DNA of 64,000 nucleotides from positions 142,622 to 206,621 of the forward strand of contig MKTX01000004.1 in assembly GCA_001898465.1 (NCBI GenBank), written 5' to 3'. This document shows, piece by piece, positions 1 to 8,792 of the stretch. Origin of the DNA: Sphingobacteriales bacterium 39-19 (GTDB lineage: Bacteria; Bacteroidota; Bacteroidia; Chitinophagales; Chitinophagaceae). The position numbers and the translations under genes were made by a program. Each line of letters starts with the position of its first letter. Positions within the stretch are counted from its first letter, which is position 1. The notes below the pieces were generated by a model, which saw only the letters and a program-made list of their open reading frames with translations, made no database searches and was not told where the DNA came from.

Positions 1-1605
1 ATTGGTACCGTTGTAAATGGATATGAAAGTATGACGGGACAAATAAATATTGAAGAAAAAAAACCAGACCGGGCAGAAAAACTTTTTATAAATGGTTATA
101 TCAACAGTACGGGCAGGATGGAAAGCAACATCATGCTGGCTAAAAAATTAAACGATAAATGGAGTACCGGCTTACTCACCAATATAAATGGCTCACCGGT
201 AAAAAATGATCATAATAAAGATGGATTTTTAGATATGCCTACCGGCCGCCAGTTTAATATTGTAAACCGGTGGAAGTATGAAGGCCACAACGGATGGATC
301 ATACAGCTGGCGCTAAAGGCTTTATCAGATAAAAGAATTGCCGGGCAAACAAACTTTGATGAAAAGAAAGACAAGCTTACCACCCATGCCTATGGGCTGG
401 GAATTGATATTGAACAATATGCTGCTACCAGTAAAGTAGGCTACGTTTTTCCCAATCATAAATATAAAAGTATTGGCTGGATTGTAACTGCCGTAAAATT
501 AAATAACAACTCATATTACGGCTTACGGCCTTACGAAGCTCAGCAAGGTTCCTTGTACAGTAATTTAATTTATCAAAACATCATCGGTAATTCATTTCAT
601 AAATTCAGAACGGGTATCAGCTTCCTCAATGAAACTTTTAAAGAGAAATTTAATGCCAGCCCGTATCAACGCAGGGAAACAGTACCGGGCGCTTATTTTG
701 AATACAATTATAGTGGTGAAAAAAAGCTTTCGATAGTCGCCGGAATCCGTGCTGATTACCATAATGACTATCATTGGATGGTTACGCCACGCCTGCATGT
801 AAAATATGATTTTACCCCCCAAACCAATTTGCGTTTAAGTGCCGGCAGTGGTTTTCGTACGGCGAATATCTTTGCAGAAAATACGGGCCTGTTCATAAGT
901 TCAAGAGACTACATGATACTGGATCCCATAAATAAATATGGATATGGATTGGGTTATGAAAAAGCATGGAATTACGGACTGAACCTGGTACACAATTTTC
1001 ATATTGGCGAAAATCATGGCAGCATTAGCTTAGATGCATATCATACAAAATTCACAGATCAAACGGTTGTAGATATAGATGCCAGTACACAACAAATATT
1101 ATTTTATCCTTTACAGGGAAAATCTTTTTCAAACAGTTTACAGGCAGAAATAAATTATAGCCCTTTTTATAATTTTGAAATAAGGCTTGCCTACCGCTGG
1201 TTAGATGTACAAACCCAATACAAGACCGGTGTATTAGAAAAACCTCTGATTGCCAAAAACCGTGGATTTTTAAACCTGGCTTACAGTACACATACAAACT
1301 GGAAATTTGATGTAACCAGCCAATGGTATGGGCCCAAAAGAATTCCCAATACATTAATGAACCCGGCAGACAAGCAAATGGCTTCCCAGTCTCCTGCTTA
1401 TATGCAACTGAATGCACAGGTAAGTAAAAAACTGGGTAAGAAATGGGAACTATACCTGGGTGCAGAAAATATTACCAATTATGTACAGGAAAAAATGATC
1501 TTATCGGCAGATAATCCTTTTAGTAATTATTTTGATGCCTCCTTAATATGGGGGCCCGTAAATGAAAGGCTTATATACGCCGGGTTTCGTTTTAAAATAA
1601 AATAA
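1..1605 (+). CDS. TonB-dependent receptor, C-terminal part (5' end cut by window)
   Basis: The reading frame is open from base 1 (IGTVVNGYESMTGQIN...), so the gene begins upstream and the ATG at 31 is internal. The first residues match the end of a TonB receptor plug, where the VNGYES-TGQIN pattern precedes the barrel. The rest is a long series of alternating amphipathic strands typical of a 22-strand outer-membrane barrel. It ends in an aromatic-rich strand (YAGFRFKIK) as expected for outer-membrane insertion. TonB receptors import scarce ligands such as metal chelates, cofactors or oligosaccharides using energy from TonB-ExbBD. The substrate cannot be told from this part because the plug and signal sequence are missing. 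Confidence 0.9.
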   Translation: MGTVVNGYESMTGQINIEEKKPDRAEKLFINGYINSTGRMESNIMLAKKLNDKWSTGLLTNINGSPVKNDHNKDGFLDMPTGRQFNIVNRWKYEGHNGWIIQLALKALSDKRIAGQTNFDEKKDKLTTHAYGLGIDIEQYAATSKVGYVFPNHKYKSIGWIVTAVKLNNNSYYGLRPYEAQQGSLYSNLIYQNIIGNSFHKFRTGISFLNETFKEKFNASPYQRRETVPGAYFEYNYSGEKKLSIVAGIRADYHNDYHWMVTPRLHVKYDFTPQTNLRLSAGSGFRTANIFAENTGLFISSRDYMILDPINKYGYGLGYEKAWNYGLNLVHNFHIGENHGSISLDAYHTKFTDQTVVDIDASTQQILFYPLQGKSFSNSLQAEINYSPFYNFEIRLAYRWLDVQTQYKTGVLEKPLIAKNRGFLNLAYSTHTNWKFDVTSQWYGPKRIPNTLMNPADKQMASQSPAYMQLNAQVSKKLGKKWELYLGAENITNYVQEKMILSADNPFSNYFDASLIWGPVNERLIYAGFRFKIK

Positions 1606-1638
1606 TTTATACCTGCCGGGTAAAGCCCCATATAGCAC

Positions 1639-1667
1639 CCGGGTTGCCGTGTGCGACGCCAACCCGG
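1639..1667. other. GC-rich inverted repeat between receptor and RNase gene
   Basis: CCGGGTTG (1639-1646) and CAACCCGG (1660-1667) form a perfect 8-bp stem with a 13-nt loop. The flanks are also rich in CCGG. No T-run follows in either direction, so it is not a classical terminator. The loop contains GTGTGCGACGC (1649-1659), whose complement reappears at 63385-63395 in another intergenic region. It may be part of a dispersed repeat or only an RNA hairpin at the 3' end of the receptor transcript. Confidence 0.4.
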
Positions 1668-1741
1668 CCGGGATAAAATGAAATGCCGGAAACAAAAAAT
1701 ATTTTTCATTTGTACCGTATTAATATTTGTAAGTTAGTGTT

Positions 1742-2257
1742 ATGAAGGTTAACAAAGAAGCTGTATTTAACCGAAAAACACGCCTGCTGTTCATAATGCT
1801 GATTATGCTGGCAGGCTTATTTTTTTATTTTAAAAAGTTTGGCCGTTCCCGGGATATAGCCGTTAGCGGGCAGGTATCCAATACAAAAGCGGGTGCTAAA
1901 AAAGAAAGAGACAATACCACAAGCCGGATTGATGAATTAACCCGTGAAGACATTGTTGTGAACTATATAAAAGCGCATGGCGAATTACCGCCCTATTATA
2001 TTACCAAAAGCGAAGCCCGGCGCCTGGGATGGAATCCATCAACCGGGAATCTTTGTGAGGTGGCAGCAGGTAAAGCCATAGGGGGAGATATTTTTACAAA
2101 CAGGCAGGCTTTATTACCCGTAAAAATAGGGCGAACCTGGTATGAAGCTGACTTGGATTATGCTTGTGGCCGGCGCAATGCCCACCGGGTATTATTCAGC
2201 AGCGACAGGCTCCTGTTTGTTACTTACGATCATTATAAAACTGTTGAAGAAAAATGA
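1742..2257 (+). CDS. Barnase-family guanyl-specific ribonuclease (secreted or membrane-anchored)
   Basis: 171 residues. Residues 1-13 are basic, 14-30 are hydrophobic (signal anchor or uncleaved signal), 31-65 look like a linker and 66-171 are a barnase domain. Barnase landmarks are intact: YITKSEA (K89), GGDIF, the catalytic base in WYEAD (E135), the arginines of RRNAHR (R145, R149) and the catalytic His of YDHY (H164). It should cleave RNA after guanosine. Two Cys (C105, C142), absent from Bacillus barnase, could form a disulfide. The ATG of the barstar-like gene overlaps its TGA by 4 bases, so the two are translationally coupled. The hydrophobic N-terminus suggests export, as an extracellular nuclease or antibacterial toxin; which of these is inference. 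Confidence 0.9.
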   Translation: MKVNKEAVFNRKTRLLFIMLIMLAGLFFYFKKFGRSRDIAVSGQVSNTKAGAKKERDNTTSRIDELTREDIVVNYIKAHGELPPYYITKSEARRLGWNPSTGNLCEVAAGKAIGGDIFTNRQALLPVKIGRTWYEADLDYACGRRNAHRVLFSSDRLLFVTYDHYKTVEEK

Positions 2258-2550
2258 AAGACCCGATAATTTTTAATTTCAGTAAGATATATACTTATCA
2301 TACTTTTTATACTTTGTGCAAACAAAAATTGAATTTACCGGCATACTTTGGTAATAATTTAGATGCCCTCTGGGATTATATTACGGGAGATATGGAATTG
2401 CCCATTACCATTCACTTTACAGGGATAAGCCCATACCATGAAAAGAAATTTAAAGCGCTGCTTCAATTGATGCAAGAGGCAGCGCATGAAATGCCGGGAG
2501 ATTTTATTTTTAATACAGAGCGTAATGAATACGATGAAGGCGTGGGTTAG
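2254..2550 (+). CDS. Barstar-family ribonuclease inhibitor
   Basis: 98 residues. It shares the barstar core YFGNNLDALWDYITG (from about residue 31), which keeps the barnase-contacting positions equivalent to barstar D35, W38 and D39 (here D37, W40, D41). There is no signal peptide, so it should stay in the cytoplasm and neutralise RNase that has not left the cell. The start overlaps the RNase stop (ATGA at 2254-2257), the usual toxin then immunity order. Family usual length is about 90 residues, so it appears complete. Confidence 0.9.
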   Translation: MKDPIIFNFSKIYTYHTFYTLCKQKLNLPAYFGNNLDALWDYITGDMELPITIHFTGISPYHEKKFKALLQLMQEAAHEMPGDFIFNTERNEYDEGVG

Positions 2551-2612
2551 TTTTTCCTGCGGCGAATACGCTATACATAATCTTTCCCGGTATAGTCTTT
2601 TATAAAACAAGA

Positions 2613-2633
2613 GCCCCTCTCAAAGAGAGGGGC
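2613..2633. terminator. Strong hairpin between convergent barstar and ftsZ genes
   Basis: GCCCCTCTC (2613-2621) and GAGAGGGGC (2625-2633) form a perfect 9-bp GC-rich stem with an AAA loop. On the plus strand no T-run follows. On the minus strand it is followed by a loose U-rich stretch. It lies 63 nt after the barstar stop and probably ends or protects the RNase-barstar mRNA, with some action on ftsZ read-through. Confidence 0.55.
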
Positions 2634-2693
2634 CACATACAAACTGTAATTACAAACACAACATTTATATTGTAGTAAACTGTAGTTTAATAC

Positions 2694-2721
2694 AAAAAGG
2701 CCAGGCCCATGAGAGCCCGGC
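2694..2721 (-). terminator. Terminator of the dcw operon after ftsZ
   Basis: Read on the minus strand, GCCGGGC and GCCTGGC (plus-strand 2715-2721 and 2700-2706) form a 7-bp stem with one G-U pair. The pair would be a mismatch on the plus strand. It is followed by CTTTTTG (A-run at 2694-2698). It begins 6 bases after the ftsZ stop codon, so it fits a Rho-independent end of the cell-division transcript. Confidence 0.7.
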
Positions 2722-2727
2722 TGTATT

Positions 2728-4662
2728 TTAATCGGGTTTCTTTCCTTCCAGGAATGTGTTTAAGCCGCTTATGTCCGCTTGATTTTTATCATCGCTTTTT
2801 ACGGTATAGTTACTATAAAAAGATTCTACATCTGCAATCTGGTTGTGAATTTCCATATTGCGGCGAAGGTAAGCCGGTACCGTTTCAAACTCATTATTCG
2901 GATCTGCTGCGTTGATGTTAAAAGACAAGTTACGCAACTTCGCAATGCGTTCCATAGCCCGGCGCCTGAGTTCTTCTGTTTCGTCCTGCAGCGCAGGTTC
3001 CTCAACATTCGACATCATGATGGGCTGAGTCTGTTGCATATTTGGCTGTTCCTCCGCCGCCTTCTGGGATTCTTTAACCACCAGTTGCATTTTTTCCCGG
3101 GGTTCGTCTTCCGCCGAAATTATTTGCACAGGCAGTGGCTCCTCTGTCGAATTGGATTCTGTATTTACCGGTTCGTCCTCAGCATAAATTTGCTTTGGCT
3201 TGGCCAGAAAGCTCCCTGACGAAAGGGCACTTTTATTGCTAGCATCTTGATTACTTTGCTGGTTAATCTTCGATTTGTCTTCGCTGGTAGGTTGGGTTTC
3301 TTTTGCAGGTACCGGATTGGGAATATCAAGGTCGAATGTAATAACGGACGATTGATCGTTTGCCGAAGATATTTCAAAAAATTCCGGTTTATCATCTTTT
3401 GCTTCTTCATTTTTTTCCACAGTAATTTTACTTAGTGGATTTACCTCTTCTGTTTCTTTCATTACCGGCATCATAGGATCTGCTTCCGGTTCTTCGGGAT
3501 TATTTATTTCCAGCGATATTTGCCCGGCTTGCGTATCTTCTGTTGATTTGGTTTCTGCTTCTTTTTCAGCATAATCGATAGGAAGCTGAATTTCAATTTT
3601 TTTGTTTTCAGGTTCGGGCATTTCCAACGGCATTACAATTTTTTCATCTGCCTTTTTCTCCGGTTCATTTTCTTTTTTGGATTTATCAAAGGGATCTTTA
3701 TGTTCAAAACCGGTTGCAATGAGTGTAATGCCGATCTGGTTACCCAGCGTATTATCATATCCCAATCCTAAAATAATATCCGTATCCTCACCTGAATTAC
3801 TGGTAAGATAGTTTTGAATTACCTCTACTTCATCCATGGTAAATTCATGTTCGCCTTCGGCAGAATTAATATTGATGAGGATCCATTTTGCGCCCTGGAT
3901 ATCGTTATCATTAAGCAAAGGGGAAGCCAATGCCTGCTCAATGGCCTGCTGTGCCCGATCATCGCCTTCGGCCTGGGCGCTGCCTAAAATTGCAACTCCT
4001 CCATTTTTCATAACCGTACATACATCTGCAAAGTCAACATTAATCTGGCCGGTACTGTTAATTACATCGGTTATACATTTAGCTGCAGTTGCTAATACAT
4101 TATCGGCTTTGCTGAAAGCTTCTTTCATTTTAAGGTTACCATATTGGTGCCTTAACTTATCGTTACTTATCACCAGCAAAGTATCTACGTGATCTTTTAA
4201 ATTCATAATTCCTTCTTCGGCCTGCGCAATTCTCTTCTTTCCTTCGTATGAAAAAGGGGTGGTTACAATGCCTACGGTTAAAATGTCCAGGTCTTTACAA
4301 ATTTTTGCCAGTATAGGTGCGCCGCCGGTTCCGGTACCTCCACCCATACCCGCCGTGATAAAGGCCATTTTGGTATTCACTTCTAATATACGGCGAATTT
4401 CTTCGAGGCTCTCTTCTGTTGCCTGGCGGCCAATAGAAGGATTTGCACCGGCACCCAGCCCTTGTGTAAGATGCGGGCCCAGCTGAATTTTATTGGGTAC
4501 CTGGCTTTGTGCTATTGCCTGTGCATCCGTATTACAAATAATAAAGTCCACGCCATCTATATTTTGGCTATACATGTGGTTTACGGCATTTCCACCGCCG
4601 CCGCCCACACCAATAACCTTGATGATGGAGGACTGGTCTTTGGGGAGATCAAATTGAATCAT
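2728..4662 (-). CDS. ftsZ: Cell division protein FtsZ
   Basis: 644 residues. This is the tubulin-like GTPase that polymerises at midcell and recruits the divisome. Residues 1-320 are the GTPase core with GVGGGGGNAVNHM near residue 20 and the tubulin signature GGGTGTG at 107-113. The synergy loop GYDNTLGNQIGITLIATG closes the core. Residues of about 325-585 form a very long, acidic, Pro/Gln/Glu-rich linker likely to be disordered. A PAYLRR motif near residue 590 is the C-terminal FtsA-binding peptide, followed by some 50 more residues, an arrangement common in Bacteroidota. It is longer than the roughly 380-400 residues of E. coli or B. subtilis FtsZ. Last gene of the dcw cluster, 57 nt after ftsA. 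Confidence 0.98.
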   Translation of the reverse strand: MIQFDLPKDQSSIIKVIGVGGGGGNAVNHMYSQNIDGVDFIICNTDAQAIAQSQVPNKIQLGPHLTQGLGAGANPSIGRQATEESLEEIRRILEVNTKMAFITAGMGGGTGTGGAPILAKICKDLDILTVGIVTTPFSYEGKKRIAQAEEGIMNLKDHVDTLLVISNDKLRHQYGNLKMKEAFSKADNVLATAAKCITDVINSTGQINVDFADVCTVMKNGGVAILGSAQAEGDDRAQQAIEQALASPLLNDNDIQGAKWILININSAEGEHEFTMDEVEVIQNYLTSNSGEDTDIILGLGYDNTLGNQIGITLIATGFEHKDPFDKSKKENEPEKKADEKIVMPLEMPEPENKKIEIQLPIDYAEKEAETKSTEDTQAGQISLEINNPEEPEADPMMPVMKETEEVNPLSKITVEKNEEAKDDKPEFFEISSANDQSSVITFDLDIPNPVPAKETQPTSEDKSKINQQSNQDASNKSALSSGSFLAKPKQIYAEDEPVNTESNSTEEPLPVQIISAEDEPREKMQLVVKESQKAAEEQPNMQQTQPIMMSNVEEPALQDETEELRRRAMERIAKLRNLSFNINAADPNNEFETVPAYLRRNMEIHNQIADVESFYSNYTVKSDDKNQADISGLNTFLEGKKPD

Positions 4663-4719
4663 TGTGTGTAAGTTTGTTGTGTTAGTAAGTATGTGTTCTA
4701 TAAGTATAAAAAAGAAAGA

Positions 4720-6090
4720 TTACAATTGAGCGTCTTCTTCTTCTTTAAATATTTCTATTAAATTGTTTTTAAAACTGTCCATAAAAGATTTAATGGTTTT
4801 TCTTCTTGGCTTGCTCACTTGCTCTGTTTCCAGTTCTGCTGTTGCCATTTCTTTTTGTTCAGTTTCTTCTTCTGCCTCATTATTACCGGTAACTTTAATA
4901 AAGTTGCCGTCTAATTTTTGTTTATTTTCATAATCATTATATCCTTTTAATATCAGGCCGATGCAGGTACTATACATGGGCTTGGCCAGCTCTTCTATAT
5001 GCCCCCCGCTTAAATGTTCATTGGGATATCCAATACGGGCATTGAGGCCGGTAACATATTCAGTAAGCTGCAGCAGGTGTTTTAACTGCGATCCGCCACC
5101 GGTAAGAATTACGCCGCCATTCAGCATCCGGTTATCCAGACCCACCTGTTTTAAATGGTAGCTTACAAAATCCATGATCTCACTCATGCGGGCCTGGATA
5201 ATAGAAGCTAGGTTTTTTACTGAAATTTCTTTGGGTGCCATACCTCTTAAACCCGGAATGGTGATAAAGGCATTTGCTTTGGCTTCATCGCTCAGGGCGC
5301 TGCCAAATTGAATTTTCATTTGTTCGGCCTGGGTTTTTAAAACGCCTAATCCGGTTTTAATATCAGTAGTAATGTTTTCGCCACCAAATGGAATCACTGC
5401 CGTATGTTTTAAAATTCCTTCATAAAATACGGCGAGGTCTGTGGTACCGCCGCCAATATCTACAATGGCTACACCAGCTTCCAGGTCCTGGTCGCACATC
5501 ACAGCAGCAGCAGAAGCCAGGGGCTGAAGCACCAGGTCTTTTGTTTTTAGCCCTGATTTTTCTACGCTGCGATTTATATTGCGAATGGCAGTTTTATCGC
5601 CGGTAATAATATGAAAGTTAGCGCCCACTTTTACACCACTGTATCCAATGGGGTTGGGTATATTTTGAAAATTATCTACGGTAAATTCTTGCGGAATTAC
5701 ATCTATAATCTGGTCACCGGCCGGTATGTAAGTACGGTATTGGTCTGCAATTAACCGGTCAATTTCGTCCTGCTTGATTTCATCTTCATTTTGCTGGCGT
5801 ACAATATCACCCCGGGTTTGAAGGCTTTTGATATGGTGGCCGGCAATGCCTACATACACTTCACTGATCTCTAAATTGGGATTGCTGGCATAACAGTTTT
5901 CCAGGGCTTTCTCAATGGCTTTAATGGTTTGATCGATATTAAGTACCATGCCATGCTGTACGCCATTGCTGGCAGCACGGCCAAAACCTAATATTTCTAA
6001 CTTGCCGAATTCGTTTTTACGCCCGGCGATGGCAGCGATCTTAGTGGTTCCAATATCGAGGCCTACAATAATGGGTTGTTCCTTGTTCAT
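4720..6090 (-). CDS. ftsA: Cell division protein FtsA
   Basis: 456 residues. Actin-like ATPase that tethers FtsZ to the inner membrane. Visible motifs: phosphate-1 loop GLDIGTTKIAAIAG at the N-terminus, the SHS2 (1C) region with VGIAGHHIKS, the phosphate-2 loop VDIGGGTTDLAVF and the adenosine motif LTGGGSQLK. The last 50 residues are charged and end in KNNLIEIFKEEEDAQL, where the SFMDSFKNNLIEIF stretch can form the amphipathic membrane-binding helix. It lies between ftsQ and ftsZ, as in most bacteria. Confidence 0.97.
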   Translation of the reverse strand: MNKEQPIIVGLDIGTTKIAAIAGRKNEFGKLEILGFGRAASNGVQHGMVLNIDQTIKAIEKALENCYASNPNLEISEVYVGIAGHHIKSLQTRGDIVRQQNEDEIKQDEIDRLIADQYRTYIPAGDQIIDVIPQEFTVDNFQNIPNPIGYSGVKVGANFHIITGDKTAIRNINRSVEKSGLKTKDLVLQPLASAAAVMCDQDLEAGVAIVDIGGGTTDLAVFYEGILKHTAVIPFGGENITTDIKTGLGVLKTQAEQMKIQFGSALSDEAKANAFITIPGLRGMAPKEISVKNLASIIQARMSEIMDFVSYHLKQVGLDNRMLNGGVILTGGGSQLKHLLQLTEYVTGLNARIGYPNEHLSGGHIEELAKPMYSTCIGLILKGYNDYENKQKLDGNFIKVTGNNEAEEETEQKEMATAELETEQVSKPRRKTIKSFMDSFKNNLIEIFKEEEDAQL

Positions 6091-6174
6091 AGTTGTATGT
6101 TTTTGTGTGTGTTTGTTTTTACTTCTCTGTGATAAAGATTTTTATAAATTAAAATATTGAAGGTTTACAAAAAG

Positions 6175-7380
6175 TTAATAATCGTTTGCCGGCATTACTG
6201 CTTTTGGTTTTTCCGGTGGCTTTTTCACTTTTTCGGGTAATGCTTTTTGAGAACCCGGCGTCTTTATTTGCTTTTTAATGATTTCGTTTTTCTTTAGTTT
6301 TTTGTCTTTATCTGCAGGTTTCACTGGGACCGGTTTTTCCGGGAGTTTAGCGGGCATGGTTGCCGGGGCGGTTGGGTTCAGGGGAGCAGGTTCATTTTCT
6401 ATTACCGGAGTTTCAGCGGGTTCATCATCCCTTTCTATTGATCGTTCAATCAGGCTGCTATCGTAATTGGATTTATCATTCTCTATATTCATTTTTCCTT
6501 TAAGCATAAGTTGAGAATCGGCAGCCATTTTCTCTGCCCGTTCTGCCATCAAGGTCATAAGTTCAATAGTTCGTAATGAATCGGCAGCGATATCTTCTTT
6601 GCCTTTAATTTTGGCAACAATCTGGTTATTGTATTGCAGGTTAATGGTGCTATATTTATTCCACCCCACTTTTTCAATTACTTTTTTGTAGAACAATTTT
6701 AATTTGTAAAACTTAGCATCAATATCGGTGGCATCTCCAAATAAAATCAGTTGGTCTCCCATTTTCGGTATCAATTCAAAACAAAGTTTCTCATTTATAT
6801 TTACCTGGTCAATCATGGCCATTAAAAAAGGATCCGATTCAATTTTTAAACTTATTTCTTTAATGCCATTCAGCAGGGTGCTATCCCTTGTTGTAAGCCC
6901 TTTAGGGTTTGCTGTAAAACCTGTAAATACAGGTACTTTTGCCGAGAATTTAAGGCTTAAGGGCAAGATCATATTACTGCTATCTATATAAAATGAATTA
7001 CCGGTAATTGTAAATATCCTGGCAACGGGTTCCCGTTCGTCAATATTTACATTTAATGTATTGTTGTTATCAAAATAGAGTTCTGCATTTTTTATCCATA
7101 CTTCATTTTCTAACTCTTCTTCCATTTTACGGAGATCAAAATTTTCCATCAGCCCACCTACTACCTGGCTTTGTGAATGCTGCTTTATCACTTCAAGCAC
7201 ATCCTTTTTATCAATAAAGAAATTATTATTCACGCCCCTGATATTAACTTCAATCCCGTTGCATTGGCGGCTGTCTTTACGCTTTACAGCAGCTACCAGC
7301 AATACGATTGAGGCAGTTCCCAGGATTACCCAGAAACAGGCCAGCAATACATTTTTAATATGGTTTTTATTAAACTTCAT
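6175..7380 (-). CDS. ftsQ: Cell division protein FtsQ/DivIB with long basic C-terminal extension
   Basis: 401 residues. A single transmembrane helix (about 12-30) precedes a periplasmic POTRA-like part (CNGIEVNIRGVNNNFFIDKKDVLEVI) and a beta domain up to about residue 265. FtsQ links the early divisome to FtsL and FtsI. Its place between murC and ftsA, with murC ending one base upstream, supports the call even though sequence conservation is low. After about residue 310 the protein is rich in Pro, Lys and Glu (KLPEKPVPVKPADKDKK and similar), a tail not seen in the roughly 250-280 residue FtsQ proteins. This tail could bind peptidoglycan or another partner; that is inference. Confidence 0.9.
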   Translation of the reverse strand: MKFNKNHIKNVLLACFWVILGTASIVLLVAAVKRKDSRQCNGIEVNIRGVNNNFFIDKKDVLEVIKQHSQSQVVGGLMENFDLRKMEEELENEVWIKNAELYFDNNNTLNVNIDEREPVARIFTITGNSFYIDSSNMILPLSLKFSAKVPVFTGFTANPKGLTTRDSTLLNGIKEISLKIESDPFLMAMIDQVNINEKLCFELIPKMGDQLILFGDATDIDAKFYKLKLFYKKVIEKVGWNKYSTINLQYNNQIVAKIKGKEDIAADSLRTIELMTLMAERAEKMAADSQLMLKGKMNIENDKSNYDSSLIERSIERDDEPAETPVIENEPAPLNPTAPATMPAKLPEKPVPVKPADKDKKLKKNEIIKKQIKTPGSQKALPEKVKKPPEKPKAVMPANDY

Positions 7381-8784
7381 TTACCTGGCTTCTACTATTT
7401 TTTTAACCGGCTCTACCAGGGAATCTATATCACCGGCGCCGCTCATAATTAATAACTGTACATCATTCTTTAAAACCCAACCTGGTAATGCATCTTTTTC
7501 AATTACCGAAACATGTGGATGCTTCATGTTTTCTACAATGGAATTACTGCTCACCCCCGGTATGGGCAATTCTCTCGCCGGGTAGATGGGAAGCAGCAAT
7601 ACTTCGTCTGCCAGGCTTAATACTTCTGCAAATCCGGCTGCCAAATCTCGGGTACGGCTATACAAATGGGGTTGAAAAACAAGGGTACATTTCTTACCGG
7701 GAAATAGTTCTTTGGCTCCCATTATTAATGCACGCAATTCTTCAGGATGATGGGCATAATCATCTATCATTACAATTCCTGTATTACCAGCCGATGGTTT
7801 TACAATATATTCAAAGCGCCTTTTCACGCCTTTAAATTCTGAAAGGGCAGCCCTGATCTTTTCTTCATGAATTCCTACATGCAAGGCTACTGCAACCGCT
7901 GCCACTGCATTTTCTACATTATGGCGCCCCCCCATATGCAGGGTAAGTTGCTGTATTGTTCTGTCGTTTATCACTGCATCAAATAAATAAGCCCCGTTTT
8001 GTACCGTAATATTCCTGGCGTAGCAGTCGGCCTGTGCATCTGTAGCCGCATAACTCCATTTATTACTTGCCAGCAACTCAGTATCCCGGTGGAGATTATT
8101 TTTATAGATCAATAATCCCTTGTCCTTTATATTTTCAGTAAAGCTGATAAAAGCATCCTGCATATTTTTTTCGGTGCCATAAATATCCAGGTGATCCGCA
8201 TCCATCGCTGTGATAATGGCAACATCCGGAAATAATTTTAAAAAACTGCGATCGTATTCATCTGCTTCTACCACGCAAGTATGATTATCACTTTTCCAAA
8301 AATTAGTATCATAGTTCGCTGAAATCCCCCCCAGGAATGCATTGCAGCCATACCCGCTATGCCGCAGTATATGTGCAATTAAGGTACTGGTAGTAGTTTT
8401 ACCATGTGTGCCGGCTACTGCAATAGTATAACATCCGTTTGTAACCGCTTCTAATACATCACTGCGTTTTAGTAACAGGTAATCATTGTTTTTATAAAAA
8501 TTTAATTCTTTATGATCGGCCGGAATAGCAGGTGTATAAACCACCAGTTCTGCCTGTGGATCCAGTAAGTTTACATCATCATGATAATGAATGTACATTC
8601 CTTCATCTTCTAATTTTTTTGAAAACGGAGTAGCAGCTCTATCATACCCGCTCACCTTACGATGCCTGCTTATAAAATACCTGGCCAGGGCGCTCATGCC
8701 AATACCGCCAATGCCGAGGAAATACACCGGCCCTTGCCCCTGCTTCACGTTTTGAGTTATTGATATTTTACTTTTAGTATCCAC
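7381..8784 (-). CDS. murC: UDP-N-acetylmuramate--L-alanine ligase MurC
   Basis: 467 residues. It adds L-alanine to UDP-MurNAc with ATP, the first step of the peptide stem, in the cytoplasm. Landmarks: N-terminal nucleotide-sugar site YFLGIGGIGMSALA, ATP loop VAGTHGKTTTSTLI (about 123-136), EADEYDRSFL, the DADHLDIYG stretch and the C-terminal DDYAHHPEEL and PHLYSRT motifs. The length matches the family. Its stop directly abuts the ftsQ ATG, implying coupled translation. Confidence 0.97.
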   Translation of the reverse strand: MDTKSKISITQNVKQGQGPVYFLGIGGIGMSALARYFISRHRKVSGYDRAATPFSKKLEDEGMYIHYHDDVNLLDPQAELVVYTPAIPADHKELNFYKNNDYLLLKRSDVLEAVTNGCYTIAVAGTHGKTTTSTLIAHILRHSGYGCNAFLGGISANYDTNFWKSDNHTCVVEADEYDRSFLKLFPDVAIITAMDADHLDIYGTEKNMQDAFISFTENIKDKGLLIYKNNLHRDTELLASNKWSYAATDAQADCYARNITVQNGAYLFDAVINDRTIQQLTLHMGGRHNVENAVAAVAVALHVGIHEEKIRAALSEFKGVKRRFEYIVKPSAGNTGIVMIDDYAHHPEELRALIMGAKELFPGKKCTLVFQPHLYSRTRDLAAGFAEVLSLADEVLLLPIYPARELPIPGVSSNSIVENMKHPHVSVIEKDALPGWVLKNDVQLLIMSGAGDIDSLVEPVKKIVEAR

Positions 8785-8792
8785 GAATAGTT

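Noticed and set aside
592..1417. Minus-strand frames inside the first receptor gene
   Set aside because: They lie opposite a clear coding frame, have no recognisable motifs, and are shadows of the receptor.
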